This document shows positions 9,430 through 18,240 of a stretch of DNA of 64,000 nucleotides, piece after piece. Numbering within the stretch: the stretch's first letter is position 1; the number at the start of each line of letters is the position of its first letter. The translations under genes and the position numbers were made by a program. The notes below the pieces were generated by a model. That model was not told the DNA's origin, ran no database searches, and saw only the letters and a list, made by a program, of their open reading frames with translations. This DNA is from Anaerolineaceae bacterium (GTDB lineage: Bacteria; Chloroflexota; Anaerolineae; Aggregatilineales; Phototrophicaceae): NCBI GenBank assembly GCA_026708325.1, contig JAPOVC010000014.1:124001-188000 (forward strand), read 5' to 3'.

Positions 9430-9863
9430 TTCCCGGCCGTATGCGATTGGGGCAACTGCTCCAGGCGTCGAAAACAACCGCGCCAGGTGTCCGGGCCCCG
9501 CACGTAACGGTTTATGCGGACATCGCTGAAATGCGGGAACAGGCTGGTGAGGGCAGCCGGGATTTTTTCTTTGTCATCTTCATGAAGCATGGATGTCAAC
9601 TGCGCGGCGTTTTTGCGGGTCCAGCTCCATCGCTGGCGCAATGCCTCGGCCTTGTACCAGTAATCTCGCTGCTCCCAGGCTCTTGCGCTTTGTTCGATTC
9701 CCTCGTCGATTTCACGCAGGCAAAGCACAATCAGGGCCACCATGTCGCGTGCTTCGTCATCCACAAGGGACTTTTGGCCAAGCCGGCGCAGCATTTCCGC
9801 GATGGTGCGTCGGCATTGATTGCGGCGTTTGGCGGCACTGTCGAGGTTTGTGACGCGGCTCAT
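9426..9863 (-). CDS. Unrecognised 145-residue protein, third gene of a hypothetical operon
   Basis: A small, highly charged, apparently helical soluble protein, rich in Arg, Glu, Trp and Leu, with no signal peptide, membrane segment or motif that I recognise. It starts with ATG at 9863, overlapping the previous stop by one base (TGATG), which indicates translational coupling to the gene at 9863-10318. It is the last gene of a three-gene unit driven from about 11926-11954, and its end overlaps pfkA by 4 bases on the opposite strand. The coupling supports a real gene acting together with its two neighbours. Confidence 0.7.
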   Translation of the reverse strand: MSRVTNLDSAAKRRNQCRRTIAEMLRRLGQKSLVDDEARDMVALIVLCLREIDEGIEQSARAWEQRDYWYKAEALRQRWSWTRKNAAQLTSMLHEDDKEKIPAALTSLFPHFSDVRINRYVRGPDTWRGCFRRLEQLPQSHTAGN

Positions 9864-10318
9864 CAATCAGCGTCTGTTTCTTCCGGTAGCCAGGGCCGAA
9901 TGCCCTTGTAAATGCGAGTACTGCCGAAGGTCTTCAAAATCGTGGTGGCACTGCGTCCGGTCAGCTCGGCCAGTTCAAGCGGCGTTTGAGGTTCGTTGTC
10001 ATTGGCGAGGAAGACTCGAAAGACGCTGTCCACCAGGGAAGTTTGCGGATTGATAAAGTCCGGGGCCAGCGCAGCCTGGCGAATGGCGAACGTGAGTTCG
10101 TCCATCCGGAAGACCTCGCCGGTATCCGGATCGATGAAGTCGATCCAGGCATCCCTGGAATTCTTCGACAGGCGTTCCCGCTGTCCAGGCTGAATGTGAC
10201 TGAGCAAATAAATGCGCAGGTCTTCCCGGCTGCGTTGCCACCAGTCGTAATCGACGTAGAAGCGGGTCCTGAGCGTGGGCTTGATGAGAAAGCCCGAATA
10301 GCCGTTGCTGAACGTCAT
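9863..10318 (-). CDS. Unrecognised 151-residue protein, second gene of a hypothetical operon
   Basis: Starts at the ATG at 10318 inside an ATGA overlap with the upstream stop; the longer frame back to 10417 would lie inside the neighbour. The N-terminal half has aromatic-rich segments (FYVDYDWWQ) and an FIDPDTGEVFRMDEL stretch. The last about 45 residues (TPLELAELTGRSATTILKTF) look like a helix-turn-helix with a recognition helix ending in a wing-like tail. That is a visual impression, not a family match. No membrane segment is visible. It is probably a partner of the larger first gene. Confidence 0.7.
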   Translation of the reverse strand: MTFSNGYSGFLIKPTLRTRFYVDYDWWQRSREDLRIYLLSHIQPGQRERLSKNSRDAWIDFIDPDTGEVFRMDELTFAIRQAALAPDFINPQTSLVDSVFRVFLANDNEPQTPLELAELTGRSATTILKTFGSTRIYKGIRPWLPEETDAD

Positions 10319-11901
10319 CGCGCACGATCCCTGCGAGCGCCGCGCCAGTAGTGATCGCCCACATAGTCGAATTCCGAACTGGAAACCAGGGTCGTCATCA
10401 ACGGCCCTGGCGGGCAACGCCGTAGCACGTTGACCGCGCTGTAAAGGGTCTTGAGGTGCACGGCGCCCTGGGGAGAAAGCGGGGCAAGCGCATGCAGGGC
10501 GTCCCTGACGTGGCGGACCAGAGGCCTTGCCTGACCGCGGTTGGCCTCAAAAAGGGCGTCGACGGCTGCCGGTTCTTCTGTTCCCAGCACCATCAACTCG
10601 TCATAGCTGGCGCCAATGGTGCCCCGCGCTTCGCGAAAGGTCAGTTGATTGTTGACGGGAGCAATCAAACGCACCAGCTCCCTGCGCGGTCGGTACTGGT
10701 TCAGATTCAGCAGGATTCGTCCGGCCTTCTCGTCGCGGCTTACCTCAATATACGCGCCGACAGGAAGGCCGTACTTGCGATAAAAGGGGCCAAGGCCGCA
10801 GACGTATCGCGCCTTCCGTACGATCCAGCCGGTGAATTCCTCCCTGTCCCTCGCATCGACAAGTGTCACGTACACGCGTTCGCTGCGGCGCGCTGTCGGA
10901 AAGAAGGTGCGCAGGCGGGCGTTGAGGGGCAGGGTTCCAAGGCGACGGTGCGGATAGATCAGTGTGACGGTGGCGCTGGAGATTTCATCGCCCGCGTAGC
11001 GCAAGGGCGAAAGTTCATCATCAATTTCCGCCTCCAGGTCGAGCATGTCGTCGTCAAGCAACCTGCGGTCATGCTCCTGACGAGAATAGAGCAGGGGCAA
11101 GGGCGTGGTCTGCACTTCCTGGGGTTCCATGTGTCTGAGAAACCACAGGACGGCACCGGTTGGCCCCACTTCATCAAAGCGGTCGTCATGCAACAGCGCG
11201 TAATTCATTGAGAATTCCTGAAGCGCCGGTGGGCCAACAAGGCCACCAAACTGTTCCAGGATCTCGGTCGTCTGGAAGGGGCCGCCGGCGTACATGTCGA
11301 GAACTGCCTCGGCAAGATTGAGATTCGCCTCCCCGACTTCAAGCAACAATTCCCTGACAAACCATTCATCCTTGAGGCGCACCAGGTTTCCGGACTCCAG
11401 GAGCTTGTCCTCAAGGTCGATGATGAATTCCTCACCGGAATTCTCCAGAATTTCGTCGACGGTGAGGGCCGGGCCGGGAACTGTCTGCGCATCATCATCC
11501 TCGTCCCGACTGAGAGCGTGCGGTGATTTCAGGCAGCTGGCAAATTCCCGCCCCGGGCCATTCCCCTCGAACTGGACAGCAATGACCACAAATGGCTCGA
11601 GGTCCGGATGGGTCCCGACCCGTTTTCCCGTTACTTCTCCAGCTGCGTAGTTCAGGGCTGGAAAAATCAGCCGTTCTCCGGGTTCAAAGCTGGCGGCGGG
11701 ATTGTAAAAGCTGGCATTGCTAAAGCGTTCCAGCAACGCTCGCCGCTCGGCAGCCAGTCTTTCCTCGATCAGCCGTCTTGCGATGGCCAGCGTGGAAAGC
11801 GGTCGTTCCTTTTCCAGCAACAGATTGTTTATGAAATCAAGGTCTTCCGGCCTCGTAAAGAAGGACCTTAAGCTGGGTGAGTGGGTCGGTATAGCCATCA
11901 T
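10315..11901 (-). CDS. Unrecognised 528-residue protein, possible nucleic-acid-binding, first gene of a hypothetical operon
   Basis: Large soluble protein without signal peptide. The N-terminal 70 residues are helical. A middle region (about residues 165-280) contains two helix-turn-helix-like stretches, the second with the pattern [19 protein letters not shown], which recalls HARE-HTH/RNA polymerase delta-type winged helices. A beta-rich part (about 345-450) with [18 protein letters not shown] and [11 protein letters not shown] resembles B3-like or similar barrel DNA-binding folds. Both resemblances are tentative. Two adjacent ATGs at 11901 and 11898 follow GGAGG; the second gives better spacing. 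It is divergently transcribed from rpmH and translationally coupled to the two genes downstream. Confidence 0.75.
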   Translation of the reverse strand: MMAIPTHSPSLRSFFTRPEDLDFINNLLLEKERPLSTLAIARRLIEERLAAERRALLERFSNASFYNPAASFEPGERLIFPALNYAAGEVTGKRVGTHPDLEPFVVIAVQFEGNGPGREFASCLKSPHALSRDEDDDAQTVPGPALTVDEILENSGEEFIIDLEDKLLESGNLVRLKDEWFVRELLLEVGEANLNLAEAVLDMYAGGPFQTTEILEQFGGLVGPPALQEFSMNYALLHDDRFDEVGPTGAVLWFLRHMEPQEVQTTPLPLLYSRQEHDRRLLDDDMLDLEAEIDDELSPLRYAGDEISSATVTLIYPHRRLGTLPLNARLRTFFPTARRSERVYVTLVDARDREEFTGWIVRKARYVCGLGPFYRKYGLPVGAYIEVSRDEKAGRILLNLNQYRPRRELVRLIAPVNNQLTFREARGTIGASYDELMVLGTEEPAAVDALFEANRGQARPLVRHVRDALHALAPLSPQGAVHLKTLYSAVNVLRRCPPGPLMTTLVSSSEFDYVGDHYWRGARRDRAR

Positions 11902-11925
11902 CCCTCCGGCCGGCGGGGCATGGCG

Positions 11926-11954
11926 AGTATACAGAAGCATCAGGTTGCATTCAA
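11926..11954 (-). promoter_or_regulatory. Promoter of the three-gene hypothetical operon
   Basis: Minus-strand TTGAAT (11954-11949) and TATACT (11931-11926) are separated by exactly 17 bases, about 25 bases before the ATGs at 11901/11898. It is a near-consensus sigma-70-type promoter, back to back with the rpmH promoter 14 bases away. Confidence 0.75.
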
Positions 11955-11968
11955 GCGCCAGCGGCGGG

Positions 11969-11997
11969 TTGACCCTGGCCAGGCGCTTATGTATACT
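11969..11997 (+). promoter_or_regulatory. Promoter of the rpmH-rnpA-yidC cluster
   Basis: TTGACC (11969-11974) and TATACT (11992-11997) with a 17-base spacer, about 67 bases before the rpmH start. No DnaA-box-like TTATCCACA was seen in 11902-12063 and no dnaA is adjacent, so there is no sign of an origin here. Confidence 0.8.
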
Positions 11998-12063
11998 TCG
12001 CCGCTGCCGGCGACGGCAGCCTGGTTTGCGCGACAATTCAGGCAACCGACCAGGAGCAGTGAA

Positions 12064-12240
12064 ATGTCCACCAAACGCACGTGGCAACCCAAAATCCGCC
12101 GACGCAAGCGCGTTCACGGCTTTCGTCAGCGCATGCACACAAAGGGCGGCCGACGAATCATCAAGGCGCGAAGGGCGCGTGGACGGCACCAGTTAACGGT
12201 CACGCCGAATCACGTCAAAAAGGTCAACTGGAAGGCCTGA
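12064..12240 (+). CDS. rpmH: Large ribosomal subunit protein bL34
   Basis: 58 residues. The conserved bL34 core is clear: [27 protein letters not shown] and [10 protein letters not shown]. The usual protein is 44-47 residues; this one has about a dozen extra C-terminal residues ([12 protein letters not shown]) after the point where it normally ends. ATG at 12064 follows AGGAG. As in most bacteria it is followed at once by rnpA (8-base gap), and it is the first gene downstream of the promoter at 11969-11997. Confidence 0.95.
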   Translation: MSTKRTWQPKIRRRKRVHGFRQRMHTKGGRRIIKARRARGRHQLTVTPNHVKKVNWKA

Positions 12241-12248
12241 ACGTCGGC

Positions 12249-12602
12249 ATGGAGCGTCGTCTGCGCCTGCGCGATGGTGCTGACTTCCGCAGCGCGCGCC
12301 GGAGCGGGCGTCGTTATGGTAGCAAGCTGATGCGCATACACGTTTCGCGCGGCCGCTGTGCACACAATCGCTACGGACTGGTGGCCGGCAGGCAGGTTGG
12401 TGGCGCCGTACAGCGCAACCGGGTTCGCAGGCTGTTGCGTGAGGCCCTGCGCAGGCTGGACCCGGGTCTGCTGCAAGGGCATGATCTGGTGATCGTAGCG
12501 CATACAGCGCTGGTAGGGATGGCCGGTTCAGGGGTGGAAAGGGAATTGCAACGACTGTTGCGCAAGGCCGGATTGTATCCTGGCAAGGTTGCCGGGACGT
12601 GA
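12249..12602 (+). CDS. rnpA: Ribonuclease P protein component
   Basis: 117 residues. The family signature [13 protein letters not shown] (about residues 58-70) and a basic N-terminus starting with [19 protein letters not shown] identify the protein subunit that helps the RNase P RNA mature tRNA 5' ends. The ATG at 12249 is chosen because it lies just after rpmH; an upstream in-frame extension to 12081 would run inside rpmH. Its stop overlaps the GTG of yidD (GTGA), so the two are translationally coupled. Confidence 0.93.
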   Translation: MERRLRLRDGADFRSARRSGRRYGSKLMRIHVSRGRCAHNRYGLVAGRQVGGAVQRNRVRRLLREALRRLDPGLLQGHDLVIVAHTALVGMAGSGVERELQRLLRKAGLYPGKVAGT

Positions 12603-12817
12603 AGTGGCTGGCGCTGAAGGTGATTCGTGCTTACCAGCTCAGCATTTCCCGAATATTGCCCTCCAGTTGTCGCTTTCATCCAAGCTGTTCGGTTTACACA
12701 AGTGAGGCAATTGACCGTTACGGCTTTTTGCGCGGTGGCTGGATGGGCGTGAAACGGATCGCCCGTTGCCACCCCCTGAATGAGGGGGGCTATGACCCCG
12801 TGCCCGACCTTGATTGA
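12599..12817 (+). CDS. yidD: Membrane protein insertion efficiency factor YidD
   Basis: 72 residues starting with GTG overlapping the rnpA stop. It has the YidD pattern: an amphipathic N-terminal helix ([13 protein letters not shown]), [15 protein letters not shown] with the paired Cys, and [13 protein letters not shown] at the end. YidD is a small membrane-associated protein that helps YidC-dependent insertion. The conserved rpmH-rnpA-yidD order supports the call. Its 3' end overlaps the next coding region by 26 bases. Confidence 0.93.
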   Translation: MKWLALKVIRAYQLSISRILPSSCRFHPSCSVYTSEAIDRYGFLRGGWMGVKRIARCHPLNEGGYDPVPDLD

Positions 12818-13994
12818 GAGGCCGGCGACTCACAGGTCCTTGTGGCGTCCGCCATTCCTTGTTTTGGCGCTTGTCCTGGTGACAGCGGCCGCCTGTATTC
12901 CCTTCCGTCAGGAAGCGGGCTGGCCGGAGCTGAGCACCCTGGACCTCCCTGGCAGCATCTATGACGGACACATCTTCCTGACTTTCAATGACAAAATCAC
13001 ACTGATCGACCCGGCCAACGGGCAGGCGGCGCGCTTGCGCAACGCCGACGGCGAAGTGCGCGTGGATGAAGAAGGCAGGGCGCGCCTTTGGGAATTCGGC
13101 GGGCCGCAGGCCGCGCCGAACCAGTTTTTTGCGGAGCCAGTGACTCTTGACGGAGACAGTTTGCTGGTCTTGAGCAACAGCGAGCGTTTGTTTGAGGTCA
13201 ATCTGGCGCGAGCGGACGCGCGGATTGCCGAGGGTCTGGAATTGCCCGGACGCGTGCTGGCTGCGCCACTGGTAGGTGAGGACCTTGTATACGTAGCTGC
13301 CGAACGGACCATGCTGGCGCTGGAAGCCGGCAACTATCAACAGCGGTGGGGCTTTGAAACTGACCAGAGCATCTGGTCCCGTCCCCTGTTTGTCAACGGC
13401 GCGCTGCTTTTCACGTCGCTGGACCACAATCTTTACGCCCTTGACCCGAATGACGGCAGCGAAATCTGGCGCCTCAACCTGGGAGGCGCGGCGCCCGTAA
13501 CCCCGGTCGAATACAATGGCCGTCTGTATACCGGCACCTTTTCGCGTAAAATCTTCTCGATCTCGCCGGATGGTAAAATCCAAGCCGAGTTTTCGACAGA
13601 AGACTGGGTCTGGGGAGCGCCGGCCATCGCCGATGGCGTACTCTACGCCGCGGACCTGGGCGGCAACGCATATGCGCTCGAGATCGGGGAGAGCAATTTC
13701 CGACTGCTTTGGCAAGCGGTAGTCAGCGAACGGGCCATACGGGCGGCGCCGGTGGTCAGCGGGGAGTACGTCATCTTGGCGGGTCGGGACCAAAATCTGT
13801 ACTGGCTGGGCCGCAACGACGGACGCGTCTACTTTTCGCGGGAACTCGTCGGTGAAATTGTGTCCGACATGTTATTGCTGGAGCAGGGCCCTGATGCCGA
13901 AGCCATGCTGGCGGTGAGCACGCTGGCGAACGAGGAGGCCCTGGTCGCCTTCGGCGTCCAGAACGGGGATCGACGCTGGACCTACAGTCGTTAG
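12792..13994 (+). CDS. PQQ-repeat beta-propeller lipoprotein (BamB-like)
   Basis: About 400 residues. A basic start and a hydrophobic stretch (about residues 21-34) end at TAAAC, a plausible but weak lipobox, so the protein is probably a secreted lipoprotein. The rest consists of PQQ-like propeller blades with repeats such as [27 protein letters not shown] and [13 protein letters not shown]. The architecture resembles BamB, but a sheath for outer-membrane assembly cannot be assumed in this lineage. ATG at 12792 follows a GAGGGGGG site; an ATG at 12780 is possible. It sits between yidD and yidC, which suggests a link to membrane-protein insertion or folding outside the membrane. Confidence 0.75.
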   Translation: MTPCPTLIERPATHRSLWRPPFLVLALVLVTAAACIPFRQEAGWPELSTLDLPGSIYDGHIFLTFNDKITLIDPANGQAARLRNADGEVRVDEEGRARLWEFGGPQAAPNQFFAEPVTLDGDSLLVLSNSERLFEVNLARADARIAEGLELPGRVLAAPLVGEDLVYVAAERTMLALEAGNYQQRWGFETDQSIWSRPLFVNGALLFTSLDHNLYALDPNDGSEIWRLNLGGAAPVTPVEYNGRLYTGTFSRKIFSISPDGKIQAEFSTEDWVWGAPAIADGVLYAADLGGNAYALEIGESNFRLLWQAVVSERAIRAAPVVSGEYVILAGRDQNLYWLGRNDGRVYFSRELVGEIVSDMLLLEQGPDAEAMLAVSTLANEEALVAFGVQNGDRRWTYSR

Positions 13995-14027
13995 GCGCCG
14001 GCGCAGGGGAGGAGTGTACAAGGCCAC

Positions 14028-14909
14028 ATGTGGGATCTTATCCTTAACCCCTTCATCACCCTGCTGACCCTGCTTTATTCCTTTCTGGGTCACAACGTTG
14101 TCCTGTCGATCGTGGTCTTCACCGTACTGGTGCGCCTGGCAATCCTGCCCCTCACTGCCCAGCAGCAGCGATCCTCGAAGCGCATGCAGGAATTGCAGCC
14201 GGAACTGAAGAAGCTGCAGGAGAAACACAAGAACGATCGTGAAAAACTGGCGCAGGAACAGATGGCGCTTTACAAGGAACACGGAGTCAATCCCTTCGGC
14301 GGCTGTTTCCCCCTGCTTATTCAGTTTCCAATCCTGATTGGTCTTTATCAGGCGATCATTTTCACGCTGGCGGCCACGCCATTTCAGTTGCTCGATCTGT
14401 CGGGCCGTTTTCTGCTTCCAGGGCTGGATCACCTCGTGCCCCTCGAAAACCTTTGGCTGGGCATGGATTTGAGCCAGCCGCCGACCAACAACCCGACCTG
14501 GGCGCTGGCCTTGCCTGTGCTGGTGCTGGTGACCACCTGGGCCCAGTCCAAACTGACCGTGACGCCCACTCCTGCGAGTTCGGGTTCGGACGGGCGGCCC
14601 AGCCAGGCCCAGGCCATGACGCAGTCGATGACGACCGTCATGCCCCTGATGTTTGGATTTTTCTCCCTGTCTTTCTCGGTCGGCCTGTCGATCTATTTCG
14701 TCATTTCCAACATCATCGGCATCATTCAGTACAGCCTGATGGGACAATCGAAACTTGATCTGCGCAAGCTGTTGAGACGCGGGCCCACCCGCGATCCCGG
14801 CAGTCAGGACGTCGATGCGCAGCTACCGGCCGCGTCGACCGGGACCGGTCGCCGCAGGCGCAGGGATGCCGGAGACGGCAAACGCAAGGTCAAGTCTCGC
14901 AAACGGTGA
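14028..14909 (+). CDS. yidC: Membrane protein insertase YidC (Oxa1 family, short form)
   Basis: 293 residues. It lacks the large periplasmic domain of proteobacterial YidC and resembles the Gram-positive/Oxa1 form. It opens with a membrane segment (about residues 8-35) that includes LVRLAILPLT, with the conserved Arg expected in the hydrophilic groove. A charged coiled-coil cytoplasmic loop (ELKKLQEKHKNDREK) follows, then NPFGGCFPLLIQFPIL and three more membrane segments, and a very basic tail (RRRRRDAGDGKRKVKSRKR) that may contact ribosomes. It inserts inner-membrane proteins with or without SecYEG. The location between yidD and khpB is classical. Confidence 0.95.
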   Translation: MWDLILNPFITLLTLLYSFLGHNVVLSIVVFTVLVRLAILPLTAQQQRSSKRMQELQPELKKLQEKHKNDREKLAQEQMALYKEHGVNPFGGCFPLLIQFPILIGLYQAIIFTLAATPFQLLDLSGRFLLPGLDHLVPLENLWLGMDLSQPPTNNPTWALALPVLVLVTTWAQSKLTVTPTPASSGSDGRPSQAQAMTQSMTTVMPLMFGFFSLSFSVGLSIYFVISNIIGIIQYSLMGQSKLDLRKLLRRGPTRDPGSQDVDAQLPAASTGTGRRRRRDAGDGKRKVKSRKR

Positions 14910-14954
14910 GACCGCCAGTGCGCTGTCTCCCCCAACGGCAATGAGGGTCAAACC

Positions 14955-15785
14955 ATGAACGTGGAAGAATCGATCGAAGTGACTGGCGACGACGTGGAAC
15001 AGGCGCTCGCCAAAGGTCTGGAAACGCTGGGGGTCGGGCCGGACGACGTGATGGTCGAGGTCCTGGAGGAACCGGCCAGCGGTATGTTCGGGCTGGGCTC
15101 GCGCCCGGCGCGGGTACGGCTGCGTTTGCTCACCGCCGCACCCCCGCCTGAGATGGAAGACGCTTCCGGCGCTGCCGTCGCCACGGGGGAAAGTGCTCCG
15201 GCGCTGCAAGATTCCGGGAGTACGGGCGACGGGAACGTCGTCGACAAGGCGCCAGGTGAACTTTCCTTCCAGGCGGCCATGGAAACGACGACCTTTGAAG
15301 AGGGCGACTTTGAGGAAGACGCCGAAGTTGGCAAGGTCGTGCTGGCAAAGCTTCTGGAGAATATGGCCGTTCGCGCGGACGTGGAGGTGCGTCGGGCCGA
15401 GGCGACGGATGAGGAAGAACCCCCCTGGATGCTGGACATTGTCGGCGAATCCGATCTCAGCGTGCTGATTGGGCGCAAGGGGGAGACCCTGGCATCCCTG
15501 CAATACATCACACGCCTGGTCACCAGCCGTGAATTGCAACGGCGCGCCAACATCGTCGTCGACGTGGGCGGCTACAAGTCCCGCCGTATGAGCAGACTCT
15601 ATGCCCTGGCCAGCCGCATGGCCGACCAGGCCACCAGTCTGGGACGCCCGGTCGCTCTGGAGCCGATGCCGCCCTACGAACGGCGCATCGTGCATCTCGC
15701 CCTGCGCGAACGGGAGGACGTCACCACCGAGAGCAGCGGCGAGGGTCAGGCGCGCAAGGTCAACATCATTCCTGCGTCACGTTAA
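14955..15785 (+). CDS. khpB: RNA-binding protein KhpB (Jag/EloR), Jag-N, KH and R3H domains
   Basis: 276 residues. The N-terminal Jag domain (about 1-55) includes EASGMFGLGSRPARV-like residues. An acidic linker spans about 60-125. The KH domain (about 130-205) has VLIGRKGETLASLQYI as its GXXG loop region, and the R3H domain (about 210-276) has the motif PPYERRIVHLAL. KhpB binds RNA with KhpA and influences cell elongation and division in Gram-positives. No khpA is in the window. Gap to yidC is 45 bases and the stop overlaps the next ATG by one base. Confidence 0.92.
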   Translation: MNVEESIEVTGDDVEQALAKGLETLGVGPDDVMVEVLEEPASGMFGLGSRPARVRLRLLTAAPPPEMEDASGAAVATGESAPALQDSGSTGDGNVVDKAPGELSFQAAMETTTFEEGDFEEDAEVGKVVLAKLLENMAVRADVEVRRAEATDEEEPPWMLDIVGESDLSVLIGRKGETLASLQYITRLVTSRELQRRANIVVDVGGYKSRRMSRLYALASRMADQATSLGRPVALEPMPPYERRIVHLALREREDVTTESSGEGQARKVNIIPASR

Positions 15786-16633
15786 TGGGCCCTGCCTGTC
15801 TGGTCATCGGTCACATGACCGCGGACCTGACGCCAGCGGGCCAACGCCGGTTGGGAGGCACTGCCGCTTACGCCAGCCGGACCGCGCACGCCCTGGGGTT
15901 GCAGGTGCGCCTGTTGACCAGTGTGGCGCATGGCGAACCCTTGCTGGAGAAACTGCGACCCGACTTGCAGGAAGTCTGTGTTGTGCCTTCCGGGAATACA
16001 AGCACCTTTGAAAACATTTACGATGCCGATGGCAGGCGCACCCAGTATCTGCGGGAGGTCGCCGCGCCACTGGGGCCCTGTCACGTCCCGCCCGCCTGGC
16101 GCGACACGGCGCTGGTGCATCTTGCTCCTTTGACCGGCGAGGTGGACCCCGCCCTGGCGGCGTGCTTCCCCAATTCCACGGTCTTGCTGACAGCGCAGGG
16201 ATTGTTACGCCAACGGGATGAGGACGACCTGATCAGATTCCGCTACTGGTGTGACGCCGACGCGTTGCGCCATGTCGACATCGTCGTGCTCAGTGAAGAG
16301 GATTTCGCCGAAGCGCCGGAGCTGGAACAGGCCCTTGCATCCCTGGTGCCCTGGCTATTTGTCACGAGGGCTGAACGTGGCGGGACCTGCTATCGTCATG
16401 GTCGACCCTACGATTACGCTACGCCCCGACCTCCGGTGACGAATACGACCGGCGCCGGCGACGTTTTTGCTGCCGCCGTGTTGGCCTGCGCCCATTTGCT
16501 GGGCAGCAACAAGCCAGGAGTTTGCCGCGTGGCCGCGCATTTGGGCGCCAACACGATCACCCGTCCCTGGATCGAGGGCGTTCCTTCCAAAGAGGAAGCG
16601 CAGGCCGCCCTGAAGTTACTGGAGCAAACATGA
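15785..16633 (+). CDS. PfkB-family (ribokinase-like) carbohydrate or nucleoside kinase
   Basis: 282 residues. The C-terminal PfkB signature reads NTTGAGDVFAAAVLA (about 218-232), with the catalytic Asp in GAGD; the first position is Asn instead of the usual Asp. The N-terminus LVIGHMTADL and GGTAAYASRTAHALG matches the sugar-binding start of the family. The substrate cannot be read from the sequence. ATG overlaps the khpB stop by one base and its stop overlaps the next start (ATGA), so it is part of the yidC-khpB transcription unit. Confidence 0.8.
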   Translation: MGPACLVIGHMTADLTPAGQRRLGGTAAYASRTAHALGLQVRLLTSVAHGEPLLEKLRPDLQEVCVVPSGNTSTFENIYDADGRRTQYLREVAAPLGPCHVPPAWRDTALVHLAPLTGEVDPALAACFPNSTVLLTAQGLLRQRDEDDLIRFRYWCDADALRHVDIVVLSEEDFAEAPELEQALASLVPWLFVTRAERGGTCYRHGRPYDYATPRPPVTNTTGAGDVFAAAVLACAHLLGSNKPGVCRVAAHLGANTITRPWIEGVPSKEEAQAALKLLEQT

Positions 16634-18240
16634 GCGTCGTGGAACGTATCCTCTATAACGGAAAAATCTGGACCCAGAGTCCTGCCAGCCCGCGTGTCAG
16701 CGCCCTGGCATTGATTGGCGAGCGCATTGTCGCGTCGGGTACGGACGCGGAAATGCTGGCGCTGGCCGGGCCCAATACAATTCGGGAAAATCTGGACGGC
16801 GGGCAGGTCATTCCGGGTTTGACCGATGCCCACGTTCACTGGGCCATGACGTCCTGTTCACTGCAGGAAGTGAATGTCTTTGAATTGCCCTCCAAAGAAG
16901 AGGCGCTGGATCGCGTCGCCGAACGCGTCCGGTCGAGCGCGGCAGGTGAATGGATCACTGGCTACGGCTGGTCCCAGGACTTCTGGCCCGAACCGCACTT
17001 CCCGGCAGCCGCTGACCTGGACAGGGTAGCGCAGGAGAATCCAGTCTATCTGGATGCCAAGAGCGGTCACGCTGCCTGGGTCAACAGCGCGGCCCTGCGT
17101 CTATGCGGCCTGAACGCTGACACGCGGGACCCGGAAGGGGGCTACATCGGCCGCGACGACGCGGGTCAACCGAACGGCATGTTGTTCGAAACGGCGATGG
17201 ACCTGGTCAGCGAACGCATCCCCAGGCCCGACCCTGAACAACTGGCCTCCCTTATGGCGACGGCGCAGCAAAGGGCCCTCGCCGCGGGATTGACCGGGCT
17301 GCACGATTTTGACGGACCGGACTGTCTGCAGGCCCTGCAGATTTTGCGGGAACGCGGCGAACTGGCGCTGCGCGTCACCAAGCAAATCAACTGCGAGTGG
17401 ATCGATCACGCCCTGAAGAGCGGGCTGCGCAGCGGTTTTGGTGACGACTGGCTCCGCATCGGGGCGCAGAAGATTTTCGCGGATGGAGCGCTTGGTCCCC
17501 GCACGGCCCTCATGCTGGCGCCCTATGACGACGACCCCGAAAATCTCGGTGTGGCGGTGGTTGAACGCGAAGAAATGCAAGCGCTGGTCAGCCGCGCCAG
17601 CGCCGCCGGATTCGCCAGCACCATCCACGCCATCGGCGACCGCGCCGTGCACGACGTCCTCGACGTCTTTGAAACCGCGCGCCTGGAAGAGGCGAGTCGC
17701 GGCCAGGACCCTGCCGATCTGCGCCACCGGATTGAGCACGTTCAACTCATTCACCCGCAGGACATTGCCCGGCTGAAGTCCCTGGGCCTGGTCGCCTCCA
17801 TGCAGCCCCTGCATGCCACGTCGGATTACCTCGCCGCGGAGTGGGGCTGGGGCGATCGCGTCAAGTGGTCCTACAACATTCGCGCCCAACTTGATCTTGG
17901 CGCGCGAGTTGCGCTGGGCAGCGACTCACCGGTGGAGCCGATTGAACCCCTGAAGAGTCTTTATGCGGCGATCACCCGTCGTCGGCCCGACGGTTCGCCG
18001 GGACCTGAGGGATGGCTGCCGGAATTGCGGCTCACTCCCGCGGAGACTATGCAGGGTTTCACCATTGGGCCCGCCTGGGCGACGCACATGGACGACCGTC
18101 TGGGCCGGTTGGCGCCGGGGTATCTGGCAGATCTGGTTTTGCTGGACCGTGACCCGCTGGAGTGCGACCCGGAAGAACTGCCGGAGACGCAGGTCCTGGG
18201 GACCATGGTGGGCGGGATCTGGCGTTATCGCGCGCCCTGA
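16630..18240 (+). CDS. Amidohydrolase family protein (YtcJ-like, amidohydrolase 3)
   Basis: 536 residues. Metal-dependent hydrolase fold. [13 protein letters not shown] at about residues 60-72 holds the first metal-binding His pair, [11 protein letters not shown] about 280 precedes the region of the bridging residue, [11 protein letters not shown] about 335 and [10 protein letters not shown] about 365 carry the later His ligands, and [10 protein letters not shown] about 430 carries the catalytic Asp. YtcJ-like enzymes are usually exported or cytosolic amidases of unknown substrate. The ATG at 16630 overlaps the kinase stop (ATGA); a longer frame from 16522 would lie within the kinase gene. 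The 3' end overlaps uvrB by 16 bases, convergent. Confidence 0.85.
   Translation: MSVVERILYNGKIWTQSPASPRVSALALIGERIVASGTDAEMLALAGPNTIRENLDGGQVIPGLTDAHVHWAMTSCSLQEVNVFELPSKEEALDRVAERVRSSAAGEWITGYGWSQDFWPEPHFPAAADLDRVAQENPVYLDAKSGHAAWVNSAALRLCGLNADTRDPEGGYIGRDDAGQPNGMLFETAMDLVSERIPRPDPEQLASLMATAQQRALAAGLTGLHDFDGPDCLQALQILRERGELALRVTKQINCEWIDHALKSGLRSGFGDDWLRIGAQKIFADGALGPRTALMLAPYDDDPENLGVAVVEREEMQALVSRASAAGFASTIHAIGDRAVHDVLDVFETARLEEASRGQDPADLRHRIEHVQLIHPQDIARLKSLGLVASMQPLHATSDYLAAEWGWGDRVKWSYNIRAQLDLGARVALGSDSPVEPIEPLKSLYAAITRRRPDGSPGPEGWLPELRLTPAETMQGFTIGPAWATHMDDRLGRLAPGYLADLVLLDRDPLECDPEELPETQVLGTMVGGIWRYRAP

Noticed and set aside
11902..12063. Possible replication origin next to rpmH
   Set aside because: No DnaA-box-like repeats and no dnaA/dnaN nearby; the region is explained by two divergent promoters.
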